Below are positions 1 through 5,779 of a stretch of 5,779 nucleotides of DNA, in pieces (position 1 is the first letter of the stretch; every line of letters starts with the position of its first letter). The position numbers and the translations under genes are program-made. The notes under the pieces are model-generated. The model worked only from the letters and a program-made list of their open reading frames with translations. It made no database searches and had not been told where the DNA came from. Origin of the DNA: Fidelibacterota bacterium (GTDB lineage Bacteria; Fidelibacterota; UBA2242); contig QNCV01000177.1 in the NCBI GenBank assembly GCA_003645845.1, positions 1-5,779 of the forward strand. Reading direction: 5' to 3'.

Positions 1-1440
1 GCTTGCCGAACCGGAAAGTTGGTATCTTACTCCATCATTACCTTTTGACTTGCGCTTCAGCCGTAGACTCAGGCGCTGTTTATTCCCACCACGATGATAT
101 AACTGAACAACGGCTTCGTTACCAAAATCCGGTGCACTGCCTTCTTCAAAGGAACGATTCTCAGAGAAATAATCGACATAACCAGCGATCCGGTTCAGGC
201 GGTTAATTTTCCACTGGAATCCCATCAAAAGTCCCCGCTCATTTCCCGGATTACCGGAATACTCTTTAAGCGGAGCGGCCAGACGTGTCGTAAAGTAATC
301 ACCGAAATAGCGATACTGCAAACCGAAACTGTAGTCATCTGACTGGAAAACAAGTCCCTGGACAACTGCATATTCACGGCGATTCAGCATAGCAATTTCT
401 CCTGACCAATGCCACCGGTTTAAATCCAGACGCTGGTAAACAGAACAACCGCTCCGGAGGGCTCTGTTATTAAAAAAGGTCACGGGGTAAGTATAGCGGG
501 AATGAAAGAAAATGCCGCCGATATGAAAATTTCTGTGCGTATACACAACGCCGCCAAAAACCACTTTTTCTTGGAGTGTGTCTTTGCCGTCTAATTCCGA
601 TTCTGTGACGTGGAACCCGGTTTCCCGTAAAGATATGGCCAGGGAATCCCGCACGGTAGCATCCAGCCGGTGAGTCGAAAAACCCGTAAAAAAGGATATT
701 GGTTCTATACTTCTGTAAACGTAAGCTCCATATAAATAACGGTTTTCATCGGTGCCGGTATAGGCGCCGAAATGTGGATTGCCACAAAGCATATTCCCGC
801 TAACCGAAGTGCTTTTAAATGCCAGATTGTTTCGGGCAAAAAGCAAGCCGTGTCCCCAACCGAATTTATAGGAAAAACCACCCAGGACTAAATCACTGCT
901 GAAAGGTTTGAAGGTCATGGCGATATTGGCGTAATCCCACAAATCGCGCTCATCGGGGTCTCTCTCGGTAACAAAGCCGACGGATACCCGGGAGCCGGCA
1001 TCTATTTTACCGCGTAAAAGCTGCCTGTAAATATCCGGTGGTTCACCATCTTTCAGCGATGTATAATTTTGAATATTTATATGGTGATTCAATCGTTGTG
1101 CCGGCAGAGTGAAGAAAAGACGAATGACCTGAATTTCGACCCGGTTGAACCGACCGGCATCCCGGATATCCTGCCAATTATCGGGATTCGGCAGCGTTTT
1201 TTTTAATTCAATCAGCCGTTCGATGATATCTTCATCAAGTGGCAACCGGGCAATATCTTCCGGCTTACACCGTTCCCAGCTCAGAGGATTATTGATATAT
1301 TCTTCCAGATATTGTTGCAACTCGTCTTCAGCGAAATTTTCAGGAAAGAGGGCAAGATTGAATACTTCCGGCGAAACAGCCGGACAGATTATACCAAACA
1401 GGCCGTTTAGTAACAATAAAGAGGCAATGATTTTATTCAT
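1..1440 (-). CDS. Helix-hairpin-helix plus beta-barrel-like secreted protein (C-terminus beyond window)
   Basis: The minus frame is open for 480 codons from the ATG at 1440 to the left edge, with no stop, so the C-terminus is missing. Residues 1-23 look like a signal peptide (MNKIIASLLLLNGLFGIICP, then AVS). Residues 38-112 are helical and resemble a ComEA-type helix-hairpin-helix unit (KPEDIARLPLDEDIIERLIE, then GRFNRVEIQVI at about 96-106). From about 140 onward the chain has alternating, aromatic-rich strands typical of an outer-membrane barrel. It includes LVLGGFSYKFGWGHGLL (184-200) and STHRLDATV (255-263), which match from memory a family common in Bacteroidota and relatives. The start overlaps the stop of the upstream PorV-like gene as ATGA and has no strong Shine-Dalgarno, so translation is probably coupled. 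Location in the outer membrane is inferred. No function is known to me; DNA uptake is a guess from the HhH part only. Confidence 0.8.
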   Translation of the reverse strand, partial: MNKIIASLLLLNGLFGIICPAVSPEVFNLALFPENFAEDELQQYLEEYINNPLSWERCKPEDIARLPLDEDIIERLIELKKTLPNPDNWQDIRDAGRFNRVEIQVIRLFFTLPAQRLNHHINIQNYTSLKDGEPPDIYRQLLRGKIDAGSRVSVGFVTERDPDERDLWDYANIAMTFKPFSSDLVLGGFSYKFGWGHGLLFARNNLAFKSTSVSGNMLCGNPHFGAYTGTDENRYLYGAYVYRSIEPISFFTGFSTHRLDATVRDSLAISLRETGFHVTESELDGKDTLQEKVVFGGVVYTHRNFHIGGIFFHSRYTYPVTFFNNRALRSGCSVYQRLDLNRWHWSGEIAMLNRREYAVVQGLVFQSDDYSFGLQYRYFGDYFTTRLAAPLKEYSGNPGNERGLLMGFQWKINRLNRIAGYVDYFSENRSFEEGSAPDFGNEAVVQLYHRGGNKQRLSLRLKRKSKGNDGVRYQLSGSAS

Positions 1441-2255
1441 CGGAAACCGTAACCAAGTCCGTAGAAAAATGTATAGGGTAAAACCTGATGATGCAGAACG
1501 GCAATATCCAGCGACAATTTACGCCAGTAAACCGAGACACCGCCTGAAAACCGGTCCGGCTTGAACTGGACACCGCATTTTATATCCATAAAGGAAAAGG
1601 GTTTCAAAACCGAAGCTAAGCGGAGTGAAAAGGGAAACTCGGTGTCTTTGAACAGTTCGCCGTATAGCTCAAAACTGCTTTTTGGAAAATATCGCACACC
1701 AAAATAAAAACACTGCGGTAAAGGATCGGTCTGTTCACAAATCGACGGATTATTAACATTCTGATACAGAAAGGCAAGTTGTGTCTGTTTATCTAAATTC
1801 AAGACCGAACCAACATTCAGTCCGAATGCCGTAGAACTCTGGTATCCGCTGATGGCAACATTATATACATTTAAGGACAGGCCGAGAGAAAGTACATTCC
1901 GGATATCCTGACCGAATTTGAACGTTACGGTTTTCTCCTGGTAAACGGAATTTCCCAGATTCTGAAATACCAGTCCGGCACTTTTCCTTTTAATAAAACC
2001 GTAATCGATGCCGGCATGATAATAATCCAGGCCCTTGATTCCGTACAATTGGGAATAATCCGTATGGAATCTGAATGAGCGTTCCGGAGTCAGGACAGCC
2101 GGATTGAGCAGACCGGGATATAGTGACGACACGGATCCAAGGGCAATGCCGGCGGTATTCAAAGACTGGATTTCAAAGGCCGCCGGGCACAACACCGGCA
2201 AGAGGAAAATCATGTAGACCCATTTACGCAGCGTTTTCAAGACATATCGCCACAT
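1437..2255 (-). CDS. PorV/PorQ-like outer-membrane beta-barrel protein
   Basis: A protein of 272 residues. The N-terminus is a classic signal peptide: a basic n-region (KTLRK, 7-11), a hydrophobic stretch (VYMIFLLPVL, 13-22) and a probable cleavage site after CPAA (23-26). No lipobox is visible. After it comes AGIALGSVSSLYPGLLNPAV (35-54), which matches the N-terminal glycine-rich and NPA signature of PorV/PorQ and FadL-like barrels. The rest is a regular alternation of amphipathic strands with many Tyr, Phe and Gly (for example AFGLNVGSVLNL, 143-154) and ends in YTFFYGLGYGFR, a plausible barrel-closing strand. In Bacteroidota such proteins work in type IX secretion or as porins, but no other secretion component is visible here, so the role is open. 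The start at 2255 is chosen because it keeps the basic n-region; the in-frame ATG at 2213 would lose it. Its stop overlaps the next gene by four bases. Confidence 0.75.
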   Translation of the reverse strand: MWRYVLKTLRKWVYMIFLLPVLCPAAFEIQSLNTAGIALGSVSSLYPGLLNPAVLTPERSFRFHTDYSQLYGIKGLDYYHAGIDYGFIKRKSAGLVFQNLGNSVYQEKTVTFKFGQDIRNVLSLGLSLNVYNVAISGYQSSTAFGLNVGSVLNLDKQTQLAFLYQNVNNPSICEQTDPLPQCFYFGVRYFPKSSFELYGELFKDTEFPFSLRLASVLKPFSFMDIKCGVQFKPDRFSGGVSVYWRKLSLDIAVLHHQVLPYTFFYGLGYGFR

Positions 2256-2260
2256 GTGTC

Positions 2261-2289
2261 ATTAAACCACTACATACCAATCACATCAA
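2261..2289 (-). promoter_or_regulatory. Possible sigma70-type promoter for the outer-membrane pair
   Basis: Reading the minus strand, TTGATG (2289-2284) and TTTAAT (2266-2261) are separated by 17 bp, matching 4/6 and 5/6 of the -35 and -10 consensus. The expected transcription start would fall at about the ATG at 2255, giving an almost leaderless message or favouring the in-frame ATG at 2213. That awkward geometry keeps confidence low. Confidence 0.2.
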
Positions 2290-2306
2290 ATAGATCAGAC
2301 AAACAC

Positions 2307-2320
2307 ACTGGAATTCCAGT
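2307..2320. repeat. 14-bp perfect palindrome, possible operator
   Basis: ACTGGAATTCCAGT reads identically on both strands. It lies in the 142-bp gap between the motA-like gene and the PorV-like gene, about 18 bp upstream of the possible -35 box of the latter. This position would suit a dimeric transcription factor, but no regulator gene is present in the window and chance cannot be excluded. Confidence 0.3.
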
Positions 2321-2355
2321 CTGCAATCACTTATTTTTATTTTATCCCGATTTGG

Positions 2356-2377
2356 CAGCGGATGTTTTAATCCGTTG
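2356..2377 (-). terminator. Weak hairpin after the motA-like gene
   Basis: CAGCGGAT and ATCCGTTG flank a 6-base loop. On the minus strand the stem is 8 pairs with one A-C mismatch. It starts 21 bases after the TAG of the motA-like gene. No U-run follows it in the transcript (it continues CCAAATCGGG), so it is not a good intrinsic terminator. It may be a 3' stabilising structure or nothing. Confidence 0.2.
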
Positions 2378-2397
2378 TCAGTTCGTTCTAATGTCTT

Positions 2398-3249
2398 CTA
2401 TTTCTTCTTTTTGCCTTTTTTGACCTCTTCCACTCTCCGCTCGTTGCTGGGCACAAAGGTATTCAGTTTTTCCCTGACGATCAGGGGATGATCACGGTTG
2501 TGGAGGCAGATGATACCTTCGATCATAAACTCTTTGGTCATAATCTCCTCATCGGAGCGTCGCTTCAATTTTCCACCCAGCGGTATAAAAATCAGATTTG
2601 CCAGAATCAGACCGTAGAAAGTGGTCAACAGCGCCAGTCCCATACCGCCCAGCAAATCTTTCATCTTGGCGCCCACATCAAATTCAAAGGCGCCGGCGGC
2701 CGCGCCTATATCAGTGCCAAAGCCACCGCCGGTAAAGTTCTTCATCATTACAATCAGCCCCACAATGGTACCAACCATTCCGAAGGCTGGGGCATAGGTG
2801 CCCATATAAAAGAATATTTCCTGTCCGATAGTATGGCGTTTGCCCATATTAGACAGTTCAAGATTTAGGTAATTTCGCAGCCGTTCCTGATCTTTTTCAT
2901 TGATCGCCAATTCGATTCCCGAACGCATGAAACGGTCTTCGATCTTATTCAGTTCGCTTTCCAGAGACATTAAACCCTTTTTCCGGGCAATTGACGAAAG
3001 TTCGGTAAACTGATCGATGATTTTCTGGTATTCACCCCTTGTACGGCGGAAAGCATTTTTGATGACTTTGAAAACGCTGAGAATGTTTTTCATGGGATAA
3101 TTCACAAAAGTAGCAGCAATCGTTCCGCCCAAAACAAGCATCAGGGCAGGAAAATTCCAGAAAAATTCAGCCGAACCTCCTTTCGCTGTAATTGAATACA
3201 CTACCAGCGCAATACCGGTAGCAAGACCGAAAAGAGTGGCGACATCCAT
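2398..3249 (-). CDS. motA: MotA-type flagellar stator / proton channel subunit
   Basis: A protein of 283 residues, the usual MotA length. Four membrane segments are visible at about 3-21, 31-49, 151-170 and 203-224, with a large cytoplasmic loop between the second and third, the MotA/PomA topology. In that loop ARKKGLMSLE carries Arg89 and Glu97, spaced like the R90/E98 pair of E. coli MotA that contacts the flagellar rotor. TM3 has YAPAFGMVGTIVGL (Pro154) and TM4 LALLTTFYGLILANLIFIP (Pro223), the conserved MotA proline positions. With MotB such proteins form the ion channel that powers flagellar rotation. Odd points: the loop between TM3 and TM4 (171-202) is about 20 residues longer than usual and Gly/Ala-rich, the C-terminus is a lysine tail, and no motB follows. 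The start is supported by AGGACT (3259-3254) a few bases upstream. A MotA/TolQ/ExbB relative with another role is possible. Confidence 0.85.
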   Translation of the reverse strand: MDVATLFGLATGIALVVYSITAKGGSAEFFWNFPALMLVLGGTIAATFVNYPMKNILSVFKVIKNAFRRTRGEYQKIIDQFTELSSIARKKGLMSLESELNKIEDRFMRSGIELAINEKDQERLRNYLNLELSNMGKRHTIGQEIFFYMGTYAPAFGMVGTIVGLIVMMKNFTGGGFGTDIGAAAGAFEFDVGAKMKDLLGGMGLALLTTFYGLILANLIFIPLGGKLKRRSDEEIMTKEFMIEGIICLHNRDHPLIVREKLNTFVPSNERRVEEVKKGKKKK

Positions 3250-3325
3250 ATAAAGTCCTATGTAATCTTATCTAAAACACACGCGCAATCGAGAGAAATT
3301 AAAAAGAATAATCAATAAAGCAATA

Positions 3326-3667
3326 CTATTTTTGTGGTCTTTCGATCACGCGAAAAACTTTTTCGCCCTTTTTGGCCATGCGATAGCGCTCCCGCGCCAG
3401 TTTTTCAATATATTCCAAATCCGTTTCCAGACGACTCTTTTCAACCTGTAGCGAATCCTGGCGGACTTTTAATTCGGCAATATGACGATGAAGATGCTTT
3501 TTCTGACGATTCAGCATATAAATCTGGTAAAGACCGTAATCGCCGATGACAAAAAAGATTATGAAGAGGGTTACAAATGACAAGATTCCCAGAATCCAGT
3601 ACAAGCGCCTGAGGTTATCACTTTCAGAACTTTTCTTGTACCGGACTCTGGATGTCTTTCGGGCCAT
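3326..3667 (-). CDS. ftsB: FtsB/DivIC-type septum formation protein
   Basis: A protein of 113 residues with the standard layout of the FtsB/DivIC family. A basic cytoplasmic N-terminus (1-22) is followed by one membrane helix (about 23-41), a periplasmic coiled coil (about 48-83, rich in K, R, E, L and Q) and the conserved tail YIEKLARERYRMAKKGEKVF (86-105). In other bacteria FtsB joins FtsL and FtsQ in the divisome and helps activate septal wall synthesis. The ATG shares one base with the eno stop (TAATG), and no Shine-Dalgarno is visible, so translation probably depends on ribosomes ending at eno. The eno-ftsB neighbourhood is found in many bacteria, which supports the call. The next gene begins 76 bp downstream with no clear terminator between. 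Whether to name it FtsB or DivIC cannot be decided from sequence alone. Confidence 0.85.
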   Translation of the reverse strand: MARKTSRVRYKKSSESDNLRRLYWILGILSFVTLFIIFFVIGDYGLYQIYMLNRQKKHLHRHIAELKVRQDSLQVEKSRLETDLEYIEKLARERYRMAKKGEKVFRVIERPQK

Positions 3668-4947
3668 TATTTCAGAGCGTTTAAACCCCAGAAGATAGCT
3701 TCGTCTTCCAGCTCTTCTTCAATTCTCAGCAGCTGGTTATACTTTGCAATACGATCGGTACGGCAGGCCGAACCGGTTTTAATCTGGCCGGCATTGACCG
3801 CCACGGCAAGGTCGGCAATCGTAGTGTCTTCGGTTTCACCGGAGCGATGGGAAATTACGGTTGTAAAGCCGGCGCGATGGGCCATGTTAATACAATTCAG
3901 TGTTTCGGTCAGCGTTCCGATCTGGTTCAGCTTAATCAGGATCGAATTCATTGATTTTTCTTCAATGGCACGCCCCAGGCGCTCGACATTGGTGACCGTC
4001 AAATCATCGCCGACAATCTGAATTTTATTTCCAAGTTCTTTTGTCATGTACTGCCAGCCGCTCCAGTCATCTTCTGCCAAACCGTCTTCCAGCGATGCAA
4101 TCGGATATTTTTCAACAAGTGCTTTATAATACTGAACCATTTCTTCAGAAGATAAATTTTTATTTTCTGATTTCAATTCATATTTTTTTGTTTCCGTGTT
4201 ATAGAATTCCGAAGACGCCGGATCGAGGGCAATAAAGAGTTCTTCGCCTATTTTATAACCGGTTTTTTCGGCTGCTTCAAGAATCACTTCAATGGCCTCT
4301 TCATTGGAACTCAGGTTTGGCGCAAAGCCGCCTTCATCGCCGACGGCTGTGTTCAGGCCTTTTTTCTTTAATACCGCCTTCAGATGGTGGAAGGTTTCAA
4401 CGCCCATCCGCAGGGCTTCACGGAAGGATGTCGCCCCGGCGGGAAAAATCATAAATTCCTGCAGGTCAACATTATTATCCGCATGGCTGCCGCCGTTCAG
4501 GATATTCATCATCGGCACCGGCAAAATTCTGGCATTAACGCCTCCAATGTATTTATAAAGCGGCAAGCCGACCGCATCGGCAGCGGCTTTGGCAACGGCC
4601 AGGGATACACCGAGAGTGGCATTGGCGCCCAGTTTGCTTTTATTGGGCGTGCCGTCAATCTCAAGTAATACATTGTCAATATAGGCCTGATCAAGAACAT
4701 CTTCGCCGATAATTTCAGGCGCGATTATTTCATTAACATTCTGAACCGCCTTTAATACGCCCTTGCCGTTATAGCGGCTCTTGTCACCGTCTCGCAATTC
4801 AACGGCTTCGTGTTCACCGGTCGAGGCGCCGGAGGGAATCGCAGCGCTGCCGTAAAATCCGCTTTCGGTCAACAGTTCAACTTCAATGGTAGGATTACCG
4901 CGGGAATCCAGAATTTCATGGGCATTTACATCAATAATTGTACTCAT
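3667..4947 (-). CDS. eno: Enolase (phosphopyruvate hydratase)
   Basis: A full-length enolase of 426 residues, which interconverts 2-phosphoglycerate and phosphoenolpyruvate in glycolysis and gluconeogenesis in the cytoplasm, using Mg2+. The N-terminal domain contains ILDSRGNPTIEVE (12-24) and the mobile loop IPSGASTGEHEAVELRDGD (37-55). Active-site elements are all present: GGSHADNN with His155; VGDEGGFAP with Glu205; the metal ligands Asp242 (ALDPASSEFY), Glu287 (SLEDGL) and Asp314 (VGDDLTVTN); the catalytic base Lys339 (ILIKLNQIGTLTET); SHRSGETED (366-374); and Lys390 (QIKTG). It should be active. Cys395 in GSACRTDR and Leu340 are mild local variants. The start is fixed by a strong AAGGAG (4960-4955) seven bases before the ATG. 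It is the first gene of the minus-strand run, with a probable promoter at 4994-5024. Confidence 0.98.
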   Translation of the reverse strand: MSTIIDVNAHEILDSRGNPTIEVELLTESGFYGSAAIPSGASTGEHEAVELRDGDKSRYNGKGVLKAVQNVNEIIAPEIIGEDVLDQAYIDNVLLEIDGTPNKSKLGANATLGVSLAVAKAAADAVGLPLYKYIGGVNARILPVPMMNILNGGSHADNNVDLQEFMIFPAGATSFREALRMGVETFHHLKAVLKKKGLNTAVGDEGGFAPNLSSNEEAIEVILEAAEKTGYKIGEELFIALDPASSEFYNTETKKYELKSENKNLSSEEMVQYYKALVEKYPIASLEDGLAEDDWSGWQYMTKELGNKIQIVGDDLTVTNVERLGRAIEEKSMNSILIKLNQIGTLTETLNCINMAHRAGFTTVISHRSGETEDTTIADLAVAVNAGQIKTGSACRTDRIAKYNQLLRIEEELEDEAIFWGLNALK

Positions 4948-4993
4948 TTTAAAACTCCTTATATGGTTATCTGGTTTTTGAAAAAATATCAGT

Positions 4994-5024
4994 CAAATTT
5001 ACTTATAAGGAAGCACTTAATCAA
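4994..5024 (-). promoter_or_regulatory. Probable eno promoter, Bacteroidota-like TTG / TAnnTTTG
   Basis: On the minus strand a TTG (5024-5022) lies 20 bp before TAAATTTG (5001-4994), a perfect match to the TAnnTTTG -7 element described for Bacteroidota, with TTG near -33. Transcription would start around 4987 and leave a leader of about 40 nt containing the AAGGAG site. The same stretch also reads as TTGATT-17 bp-TAAATT, a moderate sigma70 match. The position directly upstream of the first gene of the run supports it; the sequence alone does not prove use. Confidence 0.45.
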
Positions 5025-5082
5025 TGTTTGTCCATAATTCTCAAAACTATTGAAATTATCAAATCCATGGCATACATTGATT
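5019..5082. repeat. 9-bp inverted element in the eno upstream region
   Basis: AATCAATGT (5019-5027) and ACATTGATT (5074-5082) are exact reverse complements 46 bp apart. The left copy contains the TTG of the probable eno promoter. It could be a pair of regulator sites, but the AT-rich composition makes chance likely. The whole region 4948-5166 holds no credible gene; apart from this it contains only the eno promoter and the hairpin at 5101-5131. Confidence 0.2.
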
Positions 5083-5100
5083 TGTAAACATATCGTTTGC

Positions 5101-5131
5101 ATGGCTCACCTCTCTTTTTTTGGTGAGCCAT
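5101..5131 (+). terminator. Perfect 10-bp stem hairpin beside the transposase remnant
   Basis: ATGGCTCACC (5101-5110) and GGTGAGCCAT (5122-5131) form a perfect stem around an 11-base T-rich loop. On the plus strand a T-rich tract (CTTCTTTTCT) follows, so it could stop plus-strand transcription. On the minus strand no T-run follows. It lies 36 bp before recognisable transposase sequence. It may instead be a palindromic target or leftover end structure of the mobile element. The structure is certain; its role is not. Confidence 0.4.
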
Positions 5132-5166
5132 CTTCTTTTCTCCCACAAAAATTTACATGCTTCTTG

Positions 5167-5779
5167 TCATTAGTATTTGAGGAAGGTGAACTGGCCGACT
5201 GGCTCTACCAGGGACTTCGGTCTCATTTTGAAAAAATCACAGTCGCCGACCCTATTGAAAACCGCATGATTTACGGCGGCGATCAGAAAAGTGATCCTAT
5301 TGATCCACTTAAACTAGCAACACTTTTAAGGGGCGGTTTCATTAATCCTGTTCATCATACCTGGGACCACCATCGCTCCCAATTCAAACAACTGGTTTTT
5401 GCCTACCATGATATGGCCAGGCAGCTTACCCGAATCAAAAACAAAATCAAAGTCTATTATCGTAAACAGGGGATTATTATCAAAACCAGCTCGGTGTATC
5501 ATCCACTTCATCGCCAGAAATTCATTACACAATGCCGCCATCCTGAAATCATCCGCAAGTATTACCAATTCCTCGATCTATTCCAACTTGAAAAAAATCG
5601 CTTCGAAAAAAAAACTTAGAAAAGAGTCCCGGAAATATCCCGTCATCAAACGTTTCCTCAAAATACCCGGCGTTGGCATCGTCACCGCAACCACCTTCTT
5701 TACAATTGTCGATGATCCTAACCGCTTCGATCATAAACAGAAACTCTGGGCCTACGCCCATCTCGGCAAAGCAGTGCAC
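5167..5779 (+). pseudogene. IS110-family transposase remnant, 5'-truncated and frameshifted, continues past window
   Basis: From about 5167 the plus strand encodes the middle of an IS110-type DEDD transposase. VFEEGELADWLYQGL holds the glutamate (codon 5179 or 5182). DQKSDPIDPLKLATLLRGGF holds the two aspartates (codons 5293 and 5302). The segment FKQLVFAYHDMARQLTRIKN leads into the linker. The frame stops at 5617-5619. The frame +1 to it then continues from the A-run at 5606-5614 as KKLRKESRKYPVIKRFLKIP and GVGIVTATTFFTIVDDPNRF, the helix-hairpin-helix Transposase_20 (IS116/IS110/IS902) domain, open to the right edge. The N-terminal RuvC-like strand with the first catalytic Asp, usually some 55-65 residues, is not found in any frame upstream. 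The in-frame ATG at 5101 and TTG at 5050 have no ribosome site and encode unrelated residues. Loss of the first Asp should make the protein inactive. Family assignment is by motif recognition. Confidence 0.85.
5606..5614 (+). other. A9 run where the transposase frame changes
   Basis: Nine consecutive A residues follow TTCG. Eight would give an uninterrupted FEKKLRKES reading that joins the upstream and downstream parts of the transposase; nine give FEKKT followed by TAG. The run is either a one-base insertion, a homopolymer read error, or a slippage site. Confidence 0.8.

Noticed and set aside
1145..1564. Plus-strand open frame of 139 codons
   Set aside because: It lies opposite the HhH-barrel gene and the end of the PorV-like gene, both of which have signal peptides and family resemblance. 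Its protein is Ser/Arg-rich with no recognisable features.
2488..2868. Plus-strand open frame of 126 codons
   Set aside because: It is antisense to the motA-like gene, whose membrane segments and conserved residues are clear. No ribosome site or domain is visible.
3250..3325. Possible terminator or promoter between ftsB and the motA-like gene
   Set aside because: The 76-bp gap has no stable hairpin with a T-run, and its best promoter-like boxes match only about half of the consensus. Read-through from ftsB seems as likely.
4292..4668. Two overlapping plus-strand open frames
   Set aside because: Both are antisense to eno, which is unmistakable over its full length.
4810..5037. Plus-strand open frame of 75 codons crossing the eno start
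   Set aside because: Two thirds of it is antisense to eno and the rest lies in the eno promoter region. It has no recognisable content.
5050..5166. Upstream extension of the transposase frame from TTG 5050 or ATG 5101
   Set aside because: The frame is open, but the residues do not resemble an IS110 N-terminus, there is no ribosome site, and the ATG lies inside the hairpin stem.
5326..5779. Minus-strand open frames opposite the transposase
   Set aside because: They mirror a well-recognised transposase on the plus strand and show no features of their own.

Overview
The window looks like chromosomal DNA of a Gram-negative bacterium of about 45% GC, probably in the wider Bacteroidota/Calditrichota/Marinimicrobia (FCB) group. 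This rests on an outer-membrane protein pair of FCB type (a PorV/PorQ-like barrel and a ComEA-like helix-hairpin-helix plus barrel protein). A perfect TAnnTTTG promoter motif ahead of enolase is consistent with it. The phylum is inferred from protein resemblance only.

Five genes lie head to tail on the minus strand from about 4947 down to 1. In transcription order they are: enolase (eno, 3667-4947); an FtsB/DivIC-type division protein whose start overlaps the eno stop by one base (3326-3667); a MotA-type stator subunit without a MotB next to it (2398-3249); a PorV/PorQ-like outer-membrane barrel protein (1437-2255); and a large secreted protein with an N-terminal helix-hairpin-helix segment and a barrel-like remainder (1-1440). 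The last gene overlaps its neighbour by ATGA and runs off the left edge. It is open for 480 codons. eno-ftsB is a tight coupled pair. The barrel pair is a second coupled unit, with a 142-bp gap before it that contains a 14-bp perfect palindrome, a weak hairpin and a possible promoter.

The right end (about 5167-5779, plus strand) is a broken IS110-family transposase. It lacks the N-terminus carrying the first catalytic aspartate, and its frame shifts at a run of nine A residues. Its C-terminal Transposase_20 domain continues in the second frame off the right edge. Between it and eno lies a 219-bp region with the probable eno promoter, a 9-bp inverted element and a perfect 10-bp stem hairpin.

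No RNA gene, CRISPR array or clearly new system was found. The points most worth a second look are the coupled outer-membrane pair, the unusual loop in the MotA-like protein, and the frameshifted, 5'-truncated IS110 remnant beside a hairpin.
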